From: a virus
Virus record (IMG/VR): IMGVR_UViG_3300040856_003829
Location: 1-64,000 of that record
Length of the DNA: 64,000 nt
Strand: one strand, 5' to 3'
The notes beneath the pieces are model-generated. The model was not told the DNA's origin, searched no databases, and was given only the letters and a program-made list of their open reading frames with translations. A program made the position numbers and the translations under genes. Shown piece after piece: positions 24,115 to 33,247 of the stretch. Numbering within the stretch: position 1 is the stretch's first letter; each line of letters begins with the position of its first letter.

Positions 24115-24543
24115 TTATGAGATTTCTACAACTTCCACATCGAAATTAAGAGTTTTACCCGCTAATGGATGGTTCATATCCAAAACGACCTCTTTATCTT
24201 GAATTTCCATAATTTTTGCGTTAACGGGCATTCCCTGTTGTGTTCTACCTTGTACCATTTCACCAACTTCGAATTTAAATTCTGGTGGGAAATTAGTTTT
24301 TTCAACCGGGATAAATGCTCTTTCGTCAACATTTCCATACGCGTCTTCGGGGGACAGATTCAAGGTCGTTTTTTCCCCAACGGATAAATCTAAAACTCCA
24401 TCATCGAAACCTTTAATCATTTGACCTTGACCAACAGTAAACTCAATAGGTTCACCTCTCTTATAAGAATTATCAAATTCTTCACCATCTTCTAAAGTTC
24501 CTACATAATGAACTTTAACTTTATTTCCTTTTTCAATTTTCAT
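24115..24543 (-). CDS. FKBP-type peptidyl-prolyl isomerase, SlyD-like
   Basis: 142 aa. FKBP core VKVHYVGTLEDGEEFDNSYKRGEPIEF, GQMIKGFDDGVL and EKTTLNLSPEDAYG, with an inserted flap domain (FPPEFKFEVGEMVQGRTQQGMPVNAKIMEI) and return strand HPLAGKTLNFDVEVVEI as in SlyD. The His-rich metal-binding tail of E. coli SlyD is missing. It should catalyse proline isomerisation and act as a folding helper in the cytoplasm. Its start overlaps the thioesterase stop by 4 nt. Confidence 0.93.
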   Translation of the reverse strand: MKIEKGNKVKVHYVGTLEDGEEFDNSYKRGEPIEFTVGQGQMIKGFDDGVLDLSVGEKTTLNLSPEDAYGNVDERAFIPVEKTNFPPEFKFEVGEMVQGRTQQGMPVNAKIMEIQDKEVVLDMNHPLAGKTLNFDVEVVEIS

Positions 24544-24929
24544 ATTGTATATATTTTTTCTTTTACTTTACTAGAGATTGGAATTGCATCTCCATGTTCA
24601 TCAATCCTTACAAAAACAATATCAGTCGATAAAATTGTTTCTTGTTTTCCTGTATAGACATTGTGAGATCTAGCCTCCATGTATAATGTTACAGAAGTTT
24701 TACCAAATTGTCCAACTTTACCATAAATTTTTATTAGTTGACCTTCTTTTGCAGGTCGTTTAAAAACACACTCATTGATTTTTAGTGTAACCATATTTGT
24801 GGAATCGCATTTTTGTGCGGCCAATGATGCCGCTGACGCATCTAACCAAGCCAATAATTTACCACCAAAAAGGTTACCGTGAAAACCCAGATCACTTTTT
24901 TTAACTGGGTGTGTCGATATTAATTCCAT
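24540..24929 (-). CDS. Acyl-CoA thioesterase (hotdog fold, YciA/ACOT type)
   Basis: 129 aa. The hotdog pattern HGNLFGGKLLAWLDASAASLAAQKC, followed by MVTLKINECVFKRPAKEGQLIKIYGKV and TSVTLYMEARSHNVYTGKQET, matches YciA/ACOT-type acyl-CoA hydrolases, including the Asn/Gly-rich loop and the Asp on the central helix. It would release CoA from short to long acyl-CoAs in the cytoplasm. This is an unusual phage gene, possibly altering host lipid pools. It sits between a secreted nuclease and the FKBP. Confidence 0.9.
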   Translation of the reverse strand: MELISTHPVKKSDLGFHGNLFGGKLLAWLDASAASLAAQKCDSTNMVTLKINECVFKRPAKEGQLIKIYGKVGQFGKTSVTLYMEARSHNVYTGKQETILSTDIVFVRIDEHGDAIPISSKVKEKIYTI

Positions 24930-24931
24930 TC

Positions 24932-25519
24932 TTAATTATTAATAAAAAATTCTGTCCAATCAATACCTTTCACATTTTTATTTTCAAAATAAAAACTAAA
25001 GGAATCATTATTTACTATAATAGTTTTTCTGAATGCGTCAGGTACTGTAGCACCACTATCTAATTCTTCACTTTCATCTGAAAAAATCACTTCAATAATT
25101 ACTTTAACTTCTCCATATAAAAATGCTAAATCTCTCTCTAACCCTTCGAGGGATTTCCAGGGACCTCTATTTAGTGATTCATGTTGTAGACTACAATTTA
25201 AGTAACTAAATGTTTGTCTTAGAGTTTCTTCATTACATGAAAATGCTGCTGCAGGTGCCATATGACCTTTATCCCACACATTATTACGATAATCATCATT
25301 ATCAGAAGTATGGACATTTTTATCTTTTACAAAGTCTAAACCAGATCTAGAAAATTTACCGTTTGTACATTTTACCAGATATTTGACTTTAAGGGGTTGT
25401 TCTAACTTTTCAGAATATGACACTTCGAACACATCATTTTTAATTTCAATTATTTGTGAATATGAAGTTAAAAATGAAAGTAGGGTGGGTATAAGTAAAA
25501 TTAGTTTTAAATTATTCAT
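24932..25519 (-). CDS. Secreted DNA/RNA non-specific endonuclease (NUC1 family)
   Basis: 195 aa from the ATG at 25519. Signal peptide LKLILLIPTLLSFLTSYSQ. The beta-beta-alpha-metal catalytic motif is DKGHMAPAAAF (His general base; usual form DRGHxxP), preceded by the conserved RSGLDF, with the metal-binding Asn in the NCSLQHESLNRGPWKSLE helix. It should cut DNA and RNA outside the cytoplasm. It follows a metalloprotease with an 8-nt overlap, so the two are co-expressed secreted hydrolases. Confidence 0.88.
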   Translation of the reverse strand: MNNLKLILLIPTLLSFLTSYSQIIEIKNDVFEVSYSEKLEQPLKVKYLVKCTNGKFSRSGLDFVKDKNVHTSDNDDYRNNVWDKGHMAPAAAFSCNEETLRQTFSYLNCSLQHESLNRGPWKSLEGLERDLAFLYGEVKVIIEVIFSDESEELDSGATVPDAFRKTIIVNNDSFSFYFENKNVKGIDWTEFFINN

Positions 25520-27689
25520 TACCATGTAAATATATTTTTCTTGTAATTATATCACCGTTAGAATAATATTCAACTATTATGTAAATTCCAGGGGTTAGTG
25601 TTGCATCTTGATTAGTCTTTCTACCCATAATGTCATAAAATTCTTTATATATTATTTCTATGCAATTGGGATCTTTAATTTCTGTAATATTAGATACTTC
25701 ACCATATGTTTGGTTTATCAAATCAAAAACCCATTCAGGAGGTGAATTGACTATTGTTTGTTCTGAACCGCAAACCGTTCCGTACACCTCTAATAAATCT
25801 AGAATATCATTTAAATCTATTTGTAAATCATTATTGAAATCAAATTCACTACATTCAATTAATTGACCAGGAGGTGTCGATAAAAATGTAAGTAAGTCTT
25901 GGATACCTACTGTTCCATCACCATCAAAGTCTCCTTGACATTCTACTGGAGGACAATATAAAGTACAAAAATCAACTTCTAGTATACTACCGTAGTCTAA
26001 TTCGTCTAATTGAGATAGATCAAATATGATGTTCTCATTTACTATTATATTAATAAAAACATTATAATCTGCGTCACACACTCCGTCATTGTTGAAATCA
26101 AAAGCACACATACCATCACCGTTAGTATCAGTAATTATAAAAGTATAACACCCGTCAGGTAAACAAGAAGATTTTACAAATATTGAATCCTGTTGAAATG
26201 TTGACCAATTACCGTCATACATTACAACTTCTCCAGACTCATCTATTATTTCCCAATTAATTTCATTTGACCATACATCAGGACTTATGTGTACTTCAAC
26301 CCAGTTTTGTTCAATAACTTCAACTACTTGTGTGATAGTGTTATTTCCCAAGAATTCATCTAAATCATATAATACTTCAGCTTCAATTATACCATCACCT
26401 AAAACAAAATCATTAATGGGTATTAAAACAAATCCTGAAGGTTCGATAGTTGGTACATTATACTGAGTATTATTAACTAATAAAGTTACTCCTTCAGCGG
26501 GTTCTCCACCAAAATTGTTTATTTTAACATTGAAGTCTATAGTTTCTAAACACCAATCTGAAGGAACTGTTATAGATGTTATACCAACGTCCTTAGAAGT
26601 AGGTGATTGACAAGATACATTATCAGTTGACACTAGATAAGGTAACCCTGTCCAAACTTCTTCACGCATACGTTCAATTTGTCCTTGAGTAAATGCGGTT
26701 TTACATTGTTCACCCGTGTAGTCCATGTAATTTTGTAACATTGCATCAGGACAACTAGCAAACTCAGGAGAACACCCTTGGTTAGAAGTTGTTGGGGGAG
26801 TATCTGGAACTTGATCTCCTTGAGTACATGGGTTAGTTTCAGAATCACAATCTGAGGTTGTAAACCCATTACTAAAAGTGTGGAATAAATTAAAAGCATG
26901 TCCAATTTCATGTGCCCAAGTAGCATTTAATTCTCTGCCAGATTTTAGTGTGCCCGTAATCCCCGTTACATTATATAAACAAACTGGGCCATAGATGTAT
27001 CCGTTTATTCCTGTGCCAGAAGAACCAAGGTATGAAAATCCTTGAATACCATTATTACCATTATTACCATTTATTTCAGTAACTACATAGCAATTAAAAT
27101 ATTTATCTACTGGCCAATGGTATAATTGTTTTAAGTAAGTATGGGGGATTCCAGTAAGCCCAGGGGCAGTTCCAGGATCATTACTTATACCATCTTCAGC
27201 GTATGATTCAAATACGGGTTGACTACCAGCATTATTAGTATAAGTTAGGTCACTACCATCGTATCTCATAATACCATCAGTTGGTTCATTGTTTGGATCG
27301 CGAGCAGCCAAACAAAATTCAATTTTTGAGTCTTTTACTAATGATAATTCATACTCGTCATATTGATCAGTTAGAGCAGCTAAAGATTCAACATCACCTC
27401 TAAATCGATGATTAAGATTTTCTATACAACTTAAGATTTGTTCGTCGGAGATATTGGTCTCCACCCCCAAAGGTTCACCTAAGTGTATTACGTGAAACAC
27501 TACTGGGATAGTAAGTACTTGTGCTGTGTCTAAATCGACTTCGGGTGCACAAGCAACTCGTTCCGTATATAATTGTTGTAGAAACGGATTTCTACGAATC
27601 ATTTCATCAGTTCCACATTCGTCTTGAGAAAACGTAATAAACGGAACTAATAAAATTAAAGATAAGAAAAAACTTTTTAAGTTTACCAT
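25512..27689 (-). CDS. Secreted M43 (pappalysin/cytophagalysin-like) metalloprotease with dockerin-like repeats
   Basis: 725 aa from the ATG at 27689, which gives the signal peptide VNLKSFFLSLILLVPFITFSQ. The N-terminal region up to about residue 350 holds the zinc site HEIGHAFNLFH (260-270) and the Met-turn NYMDYTGEQC, typical of M43 gluzincin/metzincin-type proteases. Beta-sandwich segments follow, then two Ca-binding dockerin-like loops (DFDGDGTVGIQDLL, DFNNDLQIDLNDIL), and a C-terminal YDIMGRK...PGIYIIV...ITRKIYL stretch like a T9SS type A tail. Paralogue of the next gene. Confidence 0.9.
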   Translation of the reverse strand: MVNLKSFFLSLILLVPFITFSQDECGTDEMIRRNPFLQQLYTERVACAPEVDLDTAQVLTIPVVFHVIHLGEPLGVETNISDEQILSCIENLNHRFRGDVESLAALTDQYDEYELSLVKDSKIEFCLAARDPNNEPTDGIMRYDGSDLTYTNNAGSQPVFESYAEDGISNDPGTAPGLTGIPHTYLKQLYHWPVDKYFNCYVVTEINGNNGNNGIQGFSYLGSSGTGINGYIYGPVCLYNVTGITGTLKSGRELNATWAHEIGHAFNLFHTFSNGFTTSDCDSETNPCTQGDQVPDTPPTTSNQGCSPEFASCPDAMLQNYMDYTGEQCKTAFTQGQIERMREEVWTGLPYLVSTDNVSCQSPTSKDVGITSITVPSDWCLETIDFNVKINNFGGEPAEGVTLLVNNTQYNVPTIEPSGFVLIPINDFVLGDGIIEAEVLYDLDEFLGNNTITQVVEVIEQNWVEVHISPDVWSNEINWEIIDESGEVVMYDGNWSTFQQDSIFVKSSCLPDGCYTFIITDTNGDGMCAFDFNNDGVCDADYNVFINIIVNENIIFDLSQLDELDYGSILEVDFCTLYCPPVECQGDFDGDGTVGIQDLLTFLSTPPGQLIECSEFDFNNDLQIDLNDILDLLEVYGTVCGSEQTIVNSPPEWVFDLINQTYGEVSNITEIKDPNCIEIIYKEFYDIMGRKTNQDATLTPGIYIIVEYYSNGDIITRKIYLHGNE

Positions 27690-29707
27690 GAATTTATATA
27701 TATTTTTTTTGTTATAACAGTACCATCCGACCATTTCTCAGTCACTAGATATACACCAGGACTTAAATCAGCAGGAGATAATACAATTACTTGTTTTCCT
27801 GACATATCATAATAAGAAGGATCACCAACAACATAATGATCACTTAATGAAATATATTTTTTATTTTCTATTACACCTTCAGCACATAACATACCGTAGT
27901 TATCGACCAATAAATTAATATCGTCTTGATTTATAAAACCATCGAAATTAAAATCCCCAGGAGTACAATAACCAACTTCAGTATCCATATTAGTTAGTAA
28001 TACAAGTAAATCTTTGTTATTTACTACATTATCGTCATTTAAATCCCAAGGACAGATATCTGTTTCTAATTCACATGTATAGTCAACACAGAAATTTTCA
28101 CTATATTCTGACCAACTACCACTACTAGTATATGAGGAAATTTCCTCACCATTTATTGTTATAGTATATTCACCACCATATTGCCACCCATTACCATCAC
28201 TATCATATAATGTAAGGGTGTAACAACCGTCTGGTAAGCATAACTCATATACACGAGTTGTAATACCAGCACCAAATCCTCCCTCATCTAACAGCACATT
28301 ACCAACTTCGTCAGTTAATGTGTAAGTATTTTGATTTGCAAAAAATTCAGTTGTAACTGCAAGTTCAAGTAGACTTTCGTTTTCAACTATTACACTTTCG
28401 AAAGCTGTGTTGTTAGAAGGGTATTCATCACCATCTAAAATAACCTCAAAATTAAATTGACCATTACCTAAAGTATAATCTACAAATTCCATAACCGTAA
28501 AATCACCACTAGGGATGGTTGGTAGATCATATAGTGTGCCATTTATTGAAAGTACTCCATCAACAGCATCATCACCACCTAAATTATTAACTTTAACATT
28601 AAAACTTATAAGACTTTGACACCAACTTTCAGGTAAACCATAAACACCTGTTATTGCCAGATCTTTAGAACTTAATGACTGACAATTATAGTTGTTATTT
28701 ATTACTCCATTCATATCAGACCATAACACATTCCTCATCTCTTCTATCTGGTTTTGAGTAAACATAATCCTACAAGATTGACTTGTATAATCCATATAAT
28801 TTTCAGTTATTGCATCTTCACAATCTGGAAAACTACAACTGATATTTGAACTTGTTACTGGGGTATCTGGTATGTAATCACCATTAGTACATGTAGATTC
28901 GCCAGTACAATTCGTTGTGTTCCAAAATGTATGATATAAACCTAGTGAATGACCTACCTCATGTGCAGTAGTTGAATTTAAATTACCTAATTTTATGTTA
29001 CCTACAGTACCTGCCACATTATAAAGTAATACTGGACCTGAATTACAACTCGTACCGTAGTAACCAATATATGAGTATCCTTGTATACCTCCTCCTCCGT
29101 TATTACCACCTATTTCAGTTACTATCCATATATTATAGTATTTTTCAGTATCCCAACAACCTAGTGTTGATTTCATCCAGGAATCACTAATACCTGAAGA
29201 TTGACTGTCTATTGCAACACCATCTTCAGCATAAGATTCACCATTATATACTAAATTGGACCCATCATGTCGGACAATACCATCTGTTGGTTGATTATCA
29301 GGATCCCTTTGAGCCATACAGAATTCAATTTTACTATCTATTGCCAATGATAATTGATATTCATCATATGATTGAGTACCTGAACTTGATACTAATTGTG
29401 ATAAAGCATCTGTATCGGCCCTAAATCTATGATTTAAATTTTCAACCATACTTAAGACCTGTTCATCTGAAATATTTGTCTGCTCCCCAACTGGTTCACC
29501 TAAATGTACAATGTGAACAACTACAGGGATAGTAAGAACTTGTGCCGTGTCTAGATTAACTTCTGGTGCACATGCAACTCGCTCCTCATACACTTGTTGT
29601 AAAAACGGATTTCGATTTATTATCTCATCGGTACCGCATTCTTCTTGTGAAAACACAGAAAAAATCGAAATAATGTAAAAAACCGACAAGAATAATAGAT
29701 TTTTCAT
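27683..29707 (-). CDS. Secreted M43 metalloprotease with dockerin-like repeats (paralogue)
   Basis: 674 aa from the ATG at 29707, giving signal peptide MKNLLFLSVFYIISIFSVFSQ. Same order as its neighbour: EECGTDEIINRNPFLQQVYEERVACAPEV pro-region, zinc motif HEVGHSLGLYH (249-259), Met-turn NYMDYTSQSC, beta-sandwich region with YDSDGNGWQYGG, dockerin-like DLNDDNVVNNKDLL and DFNFDGFINQDDI, and a T9SS-like end (YDMSGKQV, PGVYLVTE, ITKKIYI). Overlaps the other protease by 7 nt. Tandem duplication with divergence suggests different targets. First gene of the minus-strand secretome operon. Confidence 0.9.
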   Translation of the reverse strand: MKNLLFLSVFYIISIFSVFSQEECGTDEIINRNPFLQQVYEERVACAPEVNLDTAQVLTIPVVVHIVHLGEPVGEQTNISDEQVLSMVENLNHRFRADTDALSQLVSSSGTQSYDEYQLSLAIDSKIEFCMAQRDPDNQPTDGIVRHDGSNLVYNGESYAEDGVAIDSQSSGISDSWMKSTLGCWDTEKYYNIWIVTEIGGNNGGGGIQGYSYIGYYGTSCNSGPVLLYNVAGTVGNIKLGNLNSTTAHEVGHSLGLYHTFWNTTNCTGESTCTNGDYIPDTPVTSSNISCSFPDCEDAITENYMDYTSQSCRIMFTQNQIEEMRNVLWSDMNGVINNNYNCQSLSSKDLAITGVYGLPESWCQSLISFNVKVNNLGGDDAVDGVLSINGTLYDLPTIPSGDFTVMEFVDYTLGNGQFNFEVILDGDEYPSNNTAFESVIVENESLLELAVTTEFFANQNTYTLTDEVGNVLLDEGGFGAGITTRVYELCLPDGCYTLTLYDSDGNGWQYGGEYTITINGEEISSYTSSGSWSEYSENFCVDYTCELETDICPWDLNDDNVVNNKDLLVLLTNMDTEVGYCTPGDFNFDGFINQDDINLLVDNYGMLCAEGVIENKKYISLSDHYVVGDPSYYDMSGKQVIVLSPADLSPGVYLVTEKWSDGTVITKKIYINSW

Positions 29708-29769
29708 AAAAAATTTATTAGATTTTAAAAAAATTATACTCGAGTCGTTGTCCATAAATAGTACATTTA

Positions 29770-30225
29770 ATGAGAAACATTTTACTTTTCATATTAATTT
29801 ATGCTTCAACACATTTTAGTATTTATGGTCAATCATCAGGAGTAGGTTTCTTATTTGATGAAACGTCTTTTTATTTCAGTACTGATAATCTTAATTTTAC
29901 AACTGATGTATCACCTTGGGGTTTTTATACCACATATAGGATGATTTTGATACCTGGTGACCCCCTTATCGTAAACAATGCATATCTCAACAGACTAGGT
30001 TTAACTTACATGAGTAAATCGGAGGTTATTAGTCTAGGTTGTGGGGTAAAAATGACTTATGATAGTGAACCACAATTTCATCCAGATTTTATGTTTAAAT
30101 TTCACCCATCTCGAATTTTTACAGAGAAGACCCGGAATGTTGACGTTGGTTTACTTTTTAATGTATCAAATACATTGGATTTTGGGGTTTGTTTATCACT
30201 TCCTTTTGTATTAAACAGGTATTAA
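29770..30225 (+). CDS. Secreted, probably outer-membrane beta-barrel protein
   Basis: 151 aa. Signal peptide MRNILLFILIYASTHFSIYGQ, then alternating amphipathic strands (SSGVGFLFDETSFYFS, VISLGCGVKMTYDS, VDVGLLFNVSNTLDFGVCLSLPF). The small size suggests an 8-strand barrel. It diverges from the metalloprotease operon across a 62-bp gap that should hold both promoters. No family recognised. Confidence 0.55.
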   Translation: MRNILLFILIYASTHFSIYGQSSGVGFLFDETSFYFSTDNLNFTTDVSPWGFYTTYRMILIPGDPLIVNNAYLNRLGLTYMSKSEVISLGCGVKMTYDSEPQFHPDFMFKFHPSRIFTEKTRNVDVGLLFNVSNTLDFGVCLSLPFVLNRY

Positions 30226-30228
30226 AAC

Positions 30229-30236
30229 ATATTTAT
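30229..30236 (+). promoter_or_regulatory. ATATTTAT motif
   Basis: Lies 29 nt before the ATG of the transpeptidase-like gene at 30266. Confidence 0.35.
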
Positions 30237-30265
30237 TTGATATAAATCAAGTAAATTTATAAAAA

Positions 30266-30874
30266 ATGGGTTGTTATACTAGAGAACAAATTGAAAAAAC
30301 AATCAAATCGAAAGATTACAAATGGTTTGAAAATGGTGATTACAATTTAAATATTGTAGGTGTTAGGAATTCTGACACTAACCAAGAAGTGACTAATAAA
30401 TTTGATGATTGCATCACTTTATCTTATAAATCCAACGGTGACTGGAAATTCCATTGTTTCAAAGCGACAACAGATCCTGGAAAACACTGGGTCGAAAATA
30501 TACTGAACGAATCCGGTGTTGCAGTTTTGAAACCTAATCAGTATCGAGGGTCACACAAAATCGGATTACACCAAGGAAAGTACGAGGCACTCAGGCAACA
30601 GAAACCTGTTCAAGTTTACAGAGATGATAATCTTGATGTTTGTTATGATCTTTTAGAAGAAAATGTTCAAGAAGGAATATATGGTATTAACATCCATAGA
30701 GCAACAGGAATCAAAGGAGGCGAATCTAAACAAATAGATAAATGGAGTGCGGGTTGTCAAGTAATTGCAGCATATGATGACTTCGAATTATTCATGGAAA
30801 TTTGTAATAAAGCCAAAGATAATTGGGGTAATTCATTCACATATACACTTATAGAATCAGATGACATTGTGTAA
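30266..30874 (+). CDS. L,D-transpeptidase-like (YkuD-type) phage lysis candidate
   Basis: 202 aa without a signal peptide. The C-terminal half has GINIHRATG ... DKWSAGCQVI, i.e. the His...(S/T)xGC catalytic motif of YkuD-type L,D-transpeptidases, plus KPNQYRGSHKIGLHQGKY. The whole pattern recurs in phage proteins that may cut or alter peptidoglycan. It could be the endolysin (L,D-carboxypeptidase activity) or a virion muralytic enzyme. Shares one base with the next gene. Confidence 0.75.
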   Translation: MGCYTREQIEKTIKSKDYKWFENGDYNLNIVGVRNSDTNQEVTNKFDDCITLSYKSNGDWKFHCFKATTDPGKHWVENILNESGVAVLKPNQYRGSHKIGLHQGKYEALRQQKPVQVYRDDNLDVCYDLLEENVQEGIYGINIHRATGIKGGESKQIDKWSAGCQVIAAYDDFELFMEICNKAKDNWGNSFTYTLIESDDIV

Positions 30875-31332
30875 TGGAAGAATATAATCCAAATTACTGG
30901 GAAGATGAACAGAATAGAATTAAACAAGAAATTGATTCTGAAATAGATAATGTCCGAAAGGCTAATCAATATCTTAATCGATACAGACAATTCAACATCG
31001 AATTGGAGAATATAAAATCGAAAAGTTTAGACAAAATTTCAGGTGAGTATAAAATGGATATTAAATCTATCGGTACAAAAAGAAGAGGTCTATCGATCGA
31101 GAAGTTTTTAAAAATTATTTTGTATTTGAAAGATTTGAAAATCGACAGTGATCTTGCACCGACAACAGTACACATCGATGATAGACTTTCAGATGATTTA
31201 AAAAATAGTGTTTTAAGAATGTATGTTCATGGATATAAGACAATAGGTTTTGAGTTATATTATAATCTTCAAAATTTACTGGGACTTAATGATTATTTAA
31301 TTGAATTTGAAACTGTAATTTATGATGAGTGA
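30874..31332 (+). CDS. Hypothetical protein with N-terminal coiled coil
   Basis: 152 aa. N-terminal helix with heptads (NRIKQEIDSEIDNVRKANQYLNRYRQFNIELENIKSK), then a mixed fold (IEKFLKIILYLKDLKID, SVLRMYVHGYKTIGFELYYNLQNLLGL). No family recognised. It bridges the lysis candidate and the PPK2 fusion with overlaps on both sides. Confidence 0.6.
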   Translation: MEEYNPNYWEDEQNRIKQEIDSEIDNVRKANQYLNRYRQFNIELENIKSKSLDKISGEYKMDIKSIGTKRRGLSIEKFLKIILYLKDLKIDSDLAPTTVHIDDRLSDDLKNSVLRMYVHGYKTIGFELYYNLQNLLGLNDYLIEFETVIYDE

Positions 31333-33232
31333 AGAGTTTAAAGATTATTATAATGAAATACTAGACTCGGTAAAATTAATTACTGGGGATGGAGTATATG
31401 CAAAATCAATTGTGGAAGATAACTTTTTTAGAATAAAGACAGGATTCTATGAGGATGAAAACCCGACCAATATTATTAATTCAATTGTTTTCAAAATAAA
31501 TGAAAATAAAAAAAAGGATCGAAGACTATTAGTCGAAGGTTTTTTTGATACTATTACTAACTTTTTCAAAGGTTTAAATCAGAAAGAAGATTCAGCCGAT
31601 GAAATAAACAGGTATCTACAACAAATACAAGATATTTTAGATGAGAATCAAATTTTTGATGAAGAGATTACTAAATTGTTAGGTGAGTTAAGAGATTCTG
31701 ACTATATAAATTTAATTGATTTCTCCACTACAATAAGAGGATTGAAAAATAAATTTTTAAAACCTGGTAATAAGGAGGACTCGATCAGAGAATTCTTACA
31801 GAAGTTATTAATTTCATTACCTAAAAGAGCGGAGTATGAAGAAAAAATAAATCAACAATCATTAGATAATGTACCAGATGGATCCGAAGAGGAAGAAGAA
31901 TCTAAAATACCTAGAAAAAAATACATCAAAGAAAAAGAATTATTACAAATCGAATTATTGAAACTTCAAGAGTGGGTTAAAGAAAACAACGTACCAGTTG
32001 CGGTTGTTTTTGAAGGTAGAGATAGTGCAGGTAAAGGATCAACTATTAAAAAGTTTACTGAGTATTTGGATCCTAAATACTACCAGATAGTTGCATTAGG
32101 TATACCGACTGAAGAAGAAAAAAAGAATTGGTTCGAAAGGTATGAAAAGTATATAAAACCAGGTGTGATTACGTTCTTTGATAGGAGTTGGTACAATAGA
32201 GGTATTGTTGAACCAGTCATGGGATATTCTTCAGAGGAAGAATACGAAAAATTTATGAATGAAGTTGTACCATTCGAAAAAGATTTAATTTCAAAGGGTG
32301 TAATATTATTAAAATTCTGGTTATCGATAACTCAAGATAGACAGGAAAAAAGGTTTACCCTTAGACAACAGTCACCTTTGAAATATTGGAAATATTCTCC
32401 TAATGACGAAGCATCCAAAGATAAGTGGGATGAATATACAAAGTATAAAGAAAGAGTATTCAAAGACACATCTCATGATGAATCACCATGGATTGTGTTG
32501 GACTCAAATGATAAAAGAGTTTCAGGTCTAAATGCGATGAGAAAGTTATTACAAAAAATAAGTTACGATGATAAAAATAATGAAATCGTTGATCTGAATT
32601 ATCCTGAAGTTGTAAGTACAATAAAAGAATCGTTGATTATTGAGAGAAGTTTTACAGATCAATACGTTAGAGATATTGTAAAGTCATTGACTGAAATTGT
32701 GAAAACTAGAATTGAAAAAACATATTACTTACCAGAAGACATAACTAATGGTGAAAAGTTCGAATATGAAATCGATGGTATACCTCCATTTAGTATAGAA
32801 TTCGTGTATAATTTAGATGAATATTTAGATGGTGAATATCGTCTTGATGGTGATTATGATAAAGATGATGATGTTATCGAAATAAGATTAACTGCTAATC
32901 CTAATTTTCTTCCTAAACTACTTTATGATTTAATCGGTGACTTGAATGATATTGTTAGGCATGAAATGGAGCATTTATTTCAAAATGAAAGAGGGGAATT
33001 AGATGATGACGGTGATGTACCAAAAGATAAAAGTTATTACTTACAACCTAAAGAATTACCCGCACAGATACAAGGATTAAGAAGAATTGCAAGACTAAGA
33101 AAACAACCTATAGACTTCGTAATTAGATCATGGTTTCAAAGAAATAAACCGATCCATGGATTAAATGATGAAGATATCGAAGAATTAACCTTGTATTTAT
33201 CATCGTTATATGATGATAAATTTAAACAATAA
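31322..33232 (+). CDS. PPK2-family polyphosphate kinase fused to an HExxH metallopeptidase-like domain
   Basis: 636 aa. Residues ~1-200 are helical, with a candidate prohead-protease site RRLLVE-G near residue 70. Residues ~205-425 form a PPK2 domain: Walker A EGRDSAGKGS (231-240), DRSWYNRGIVEPVMG (from 287), SITQDRQEKRF, and SPWIVLDSNDKR. The C-terminal ~200 residues contain VRHEMEHLFQNERG (HEMEH 547-551) followed by QPKELPAQIQGL, a zinc-peptidase-like site. PPK2 enzymes move phosphate between polyphosphate and nucleotides. The fusion with a protease-like domain, and a possible capsid leader, is highly unusual. An ATG 3 nt further in is an equal start choice. Confidence 0.88.
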   Translation: MMSEEFKDYYNEILDSVKLITGDGVYAKSIVEDNFFRIKTGFYEDENPTNIINSIVFKINENKKKDRRLLVEGFFDTITNFFKGLNQKEDSADEINRYLQQIQDILDENQIFDEEITKLLGELRDSDYINLIDFSTTIRGLKNKFLKPGNKEDSIREFLQKLLISLPKRAEYEEKINQQSLDNVPDGSEEEEESKIPRKKYIKEKELLQIELLKLQEWVKENNVPVAVVFEGRDSAGKGSTIKKFTEYLDPKYYQIVALGIPTEEEKKNWFERYEKYIKPGVITFFDRSWYNRGIVEPVMGYSSEEEYEKFMNEVVPFEKDLISKGVILLKFWLSITQDRQEKRFTLRQQSPLKYWKYSPNDEASKDKWDEYTKYKERVFKDTSHDESPWIVLDSNDKRVSGLNAMRKLLQKISYDDKNNEIVDLNYPEVVSTIKESLIIERSFTDQYVRDIVKSLTEIVKTRIEKTYYLPEDITNGEKFEYEIDGIPPFSIEFVYNLDEYLDGEYRLDGDYDKDDDVIEIRLTANPNFLPKLLYDLIGDLNDIVRHEMEHLFQNERGELDDDGDVPKDKSYYLQPKELPAQIQGLRRIARLRKQPIDFVIRSWFQRNKPIHGLNDEDIEELTLYLSSLYDDKFKQ

Positions 33233-33235
33233 TAT

Positions 33236-33243
33236 ATATTTAT
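33236..33243 (+). promoter_or_regulatory. ATATTTAT start-proximal motif
   Basis: Ends 4 nt before the ATG of the OmpA-like gene at 33248. Confidence 0.4.
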
Positions 33244-33247
33244 TATT

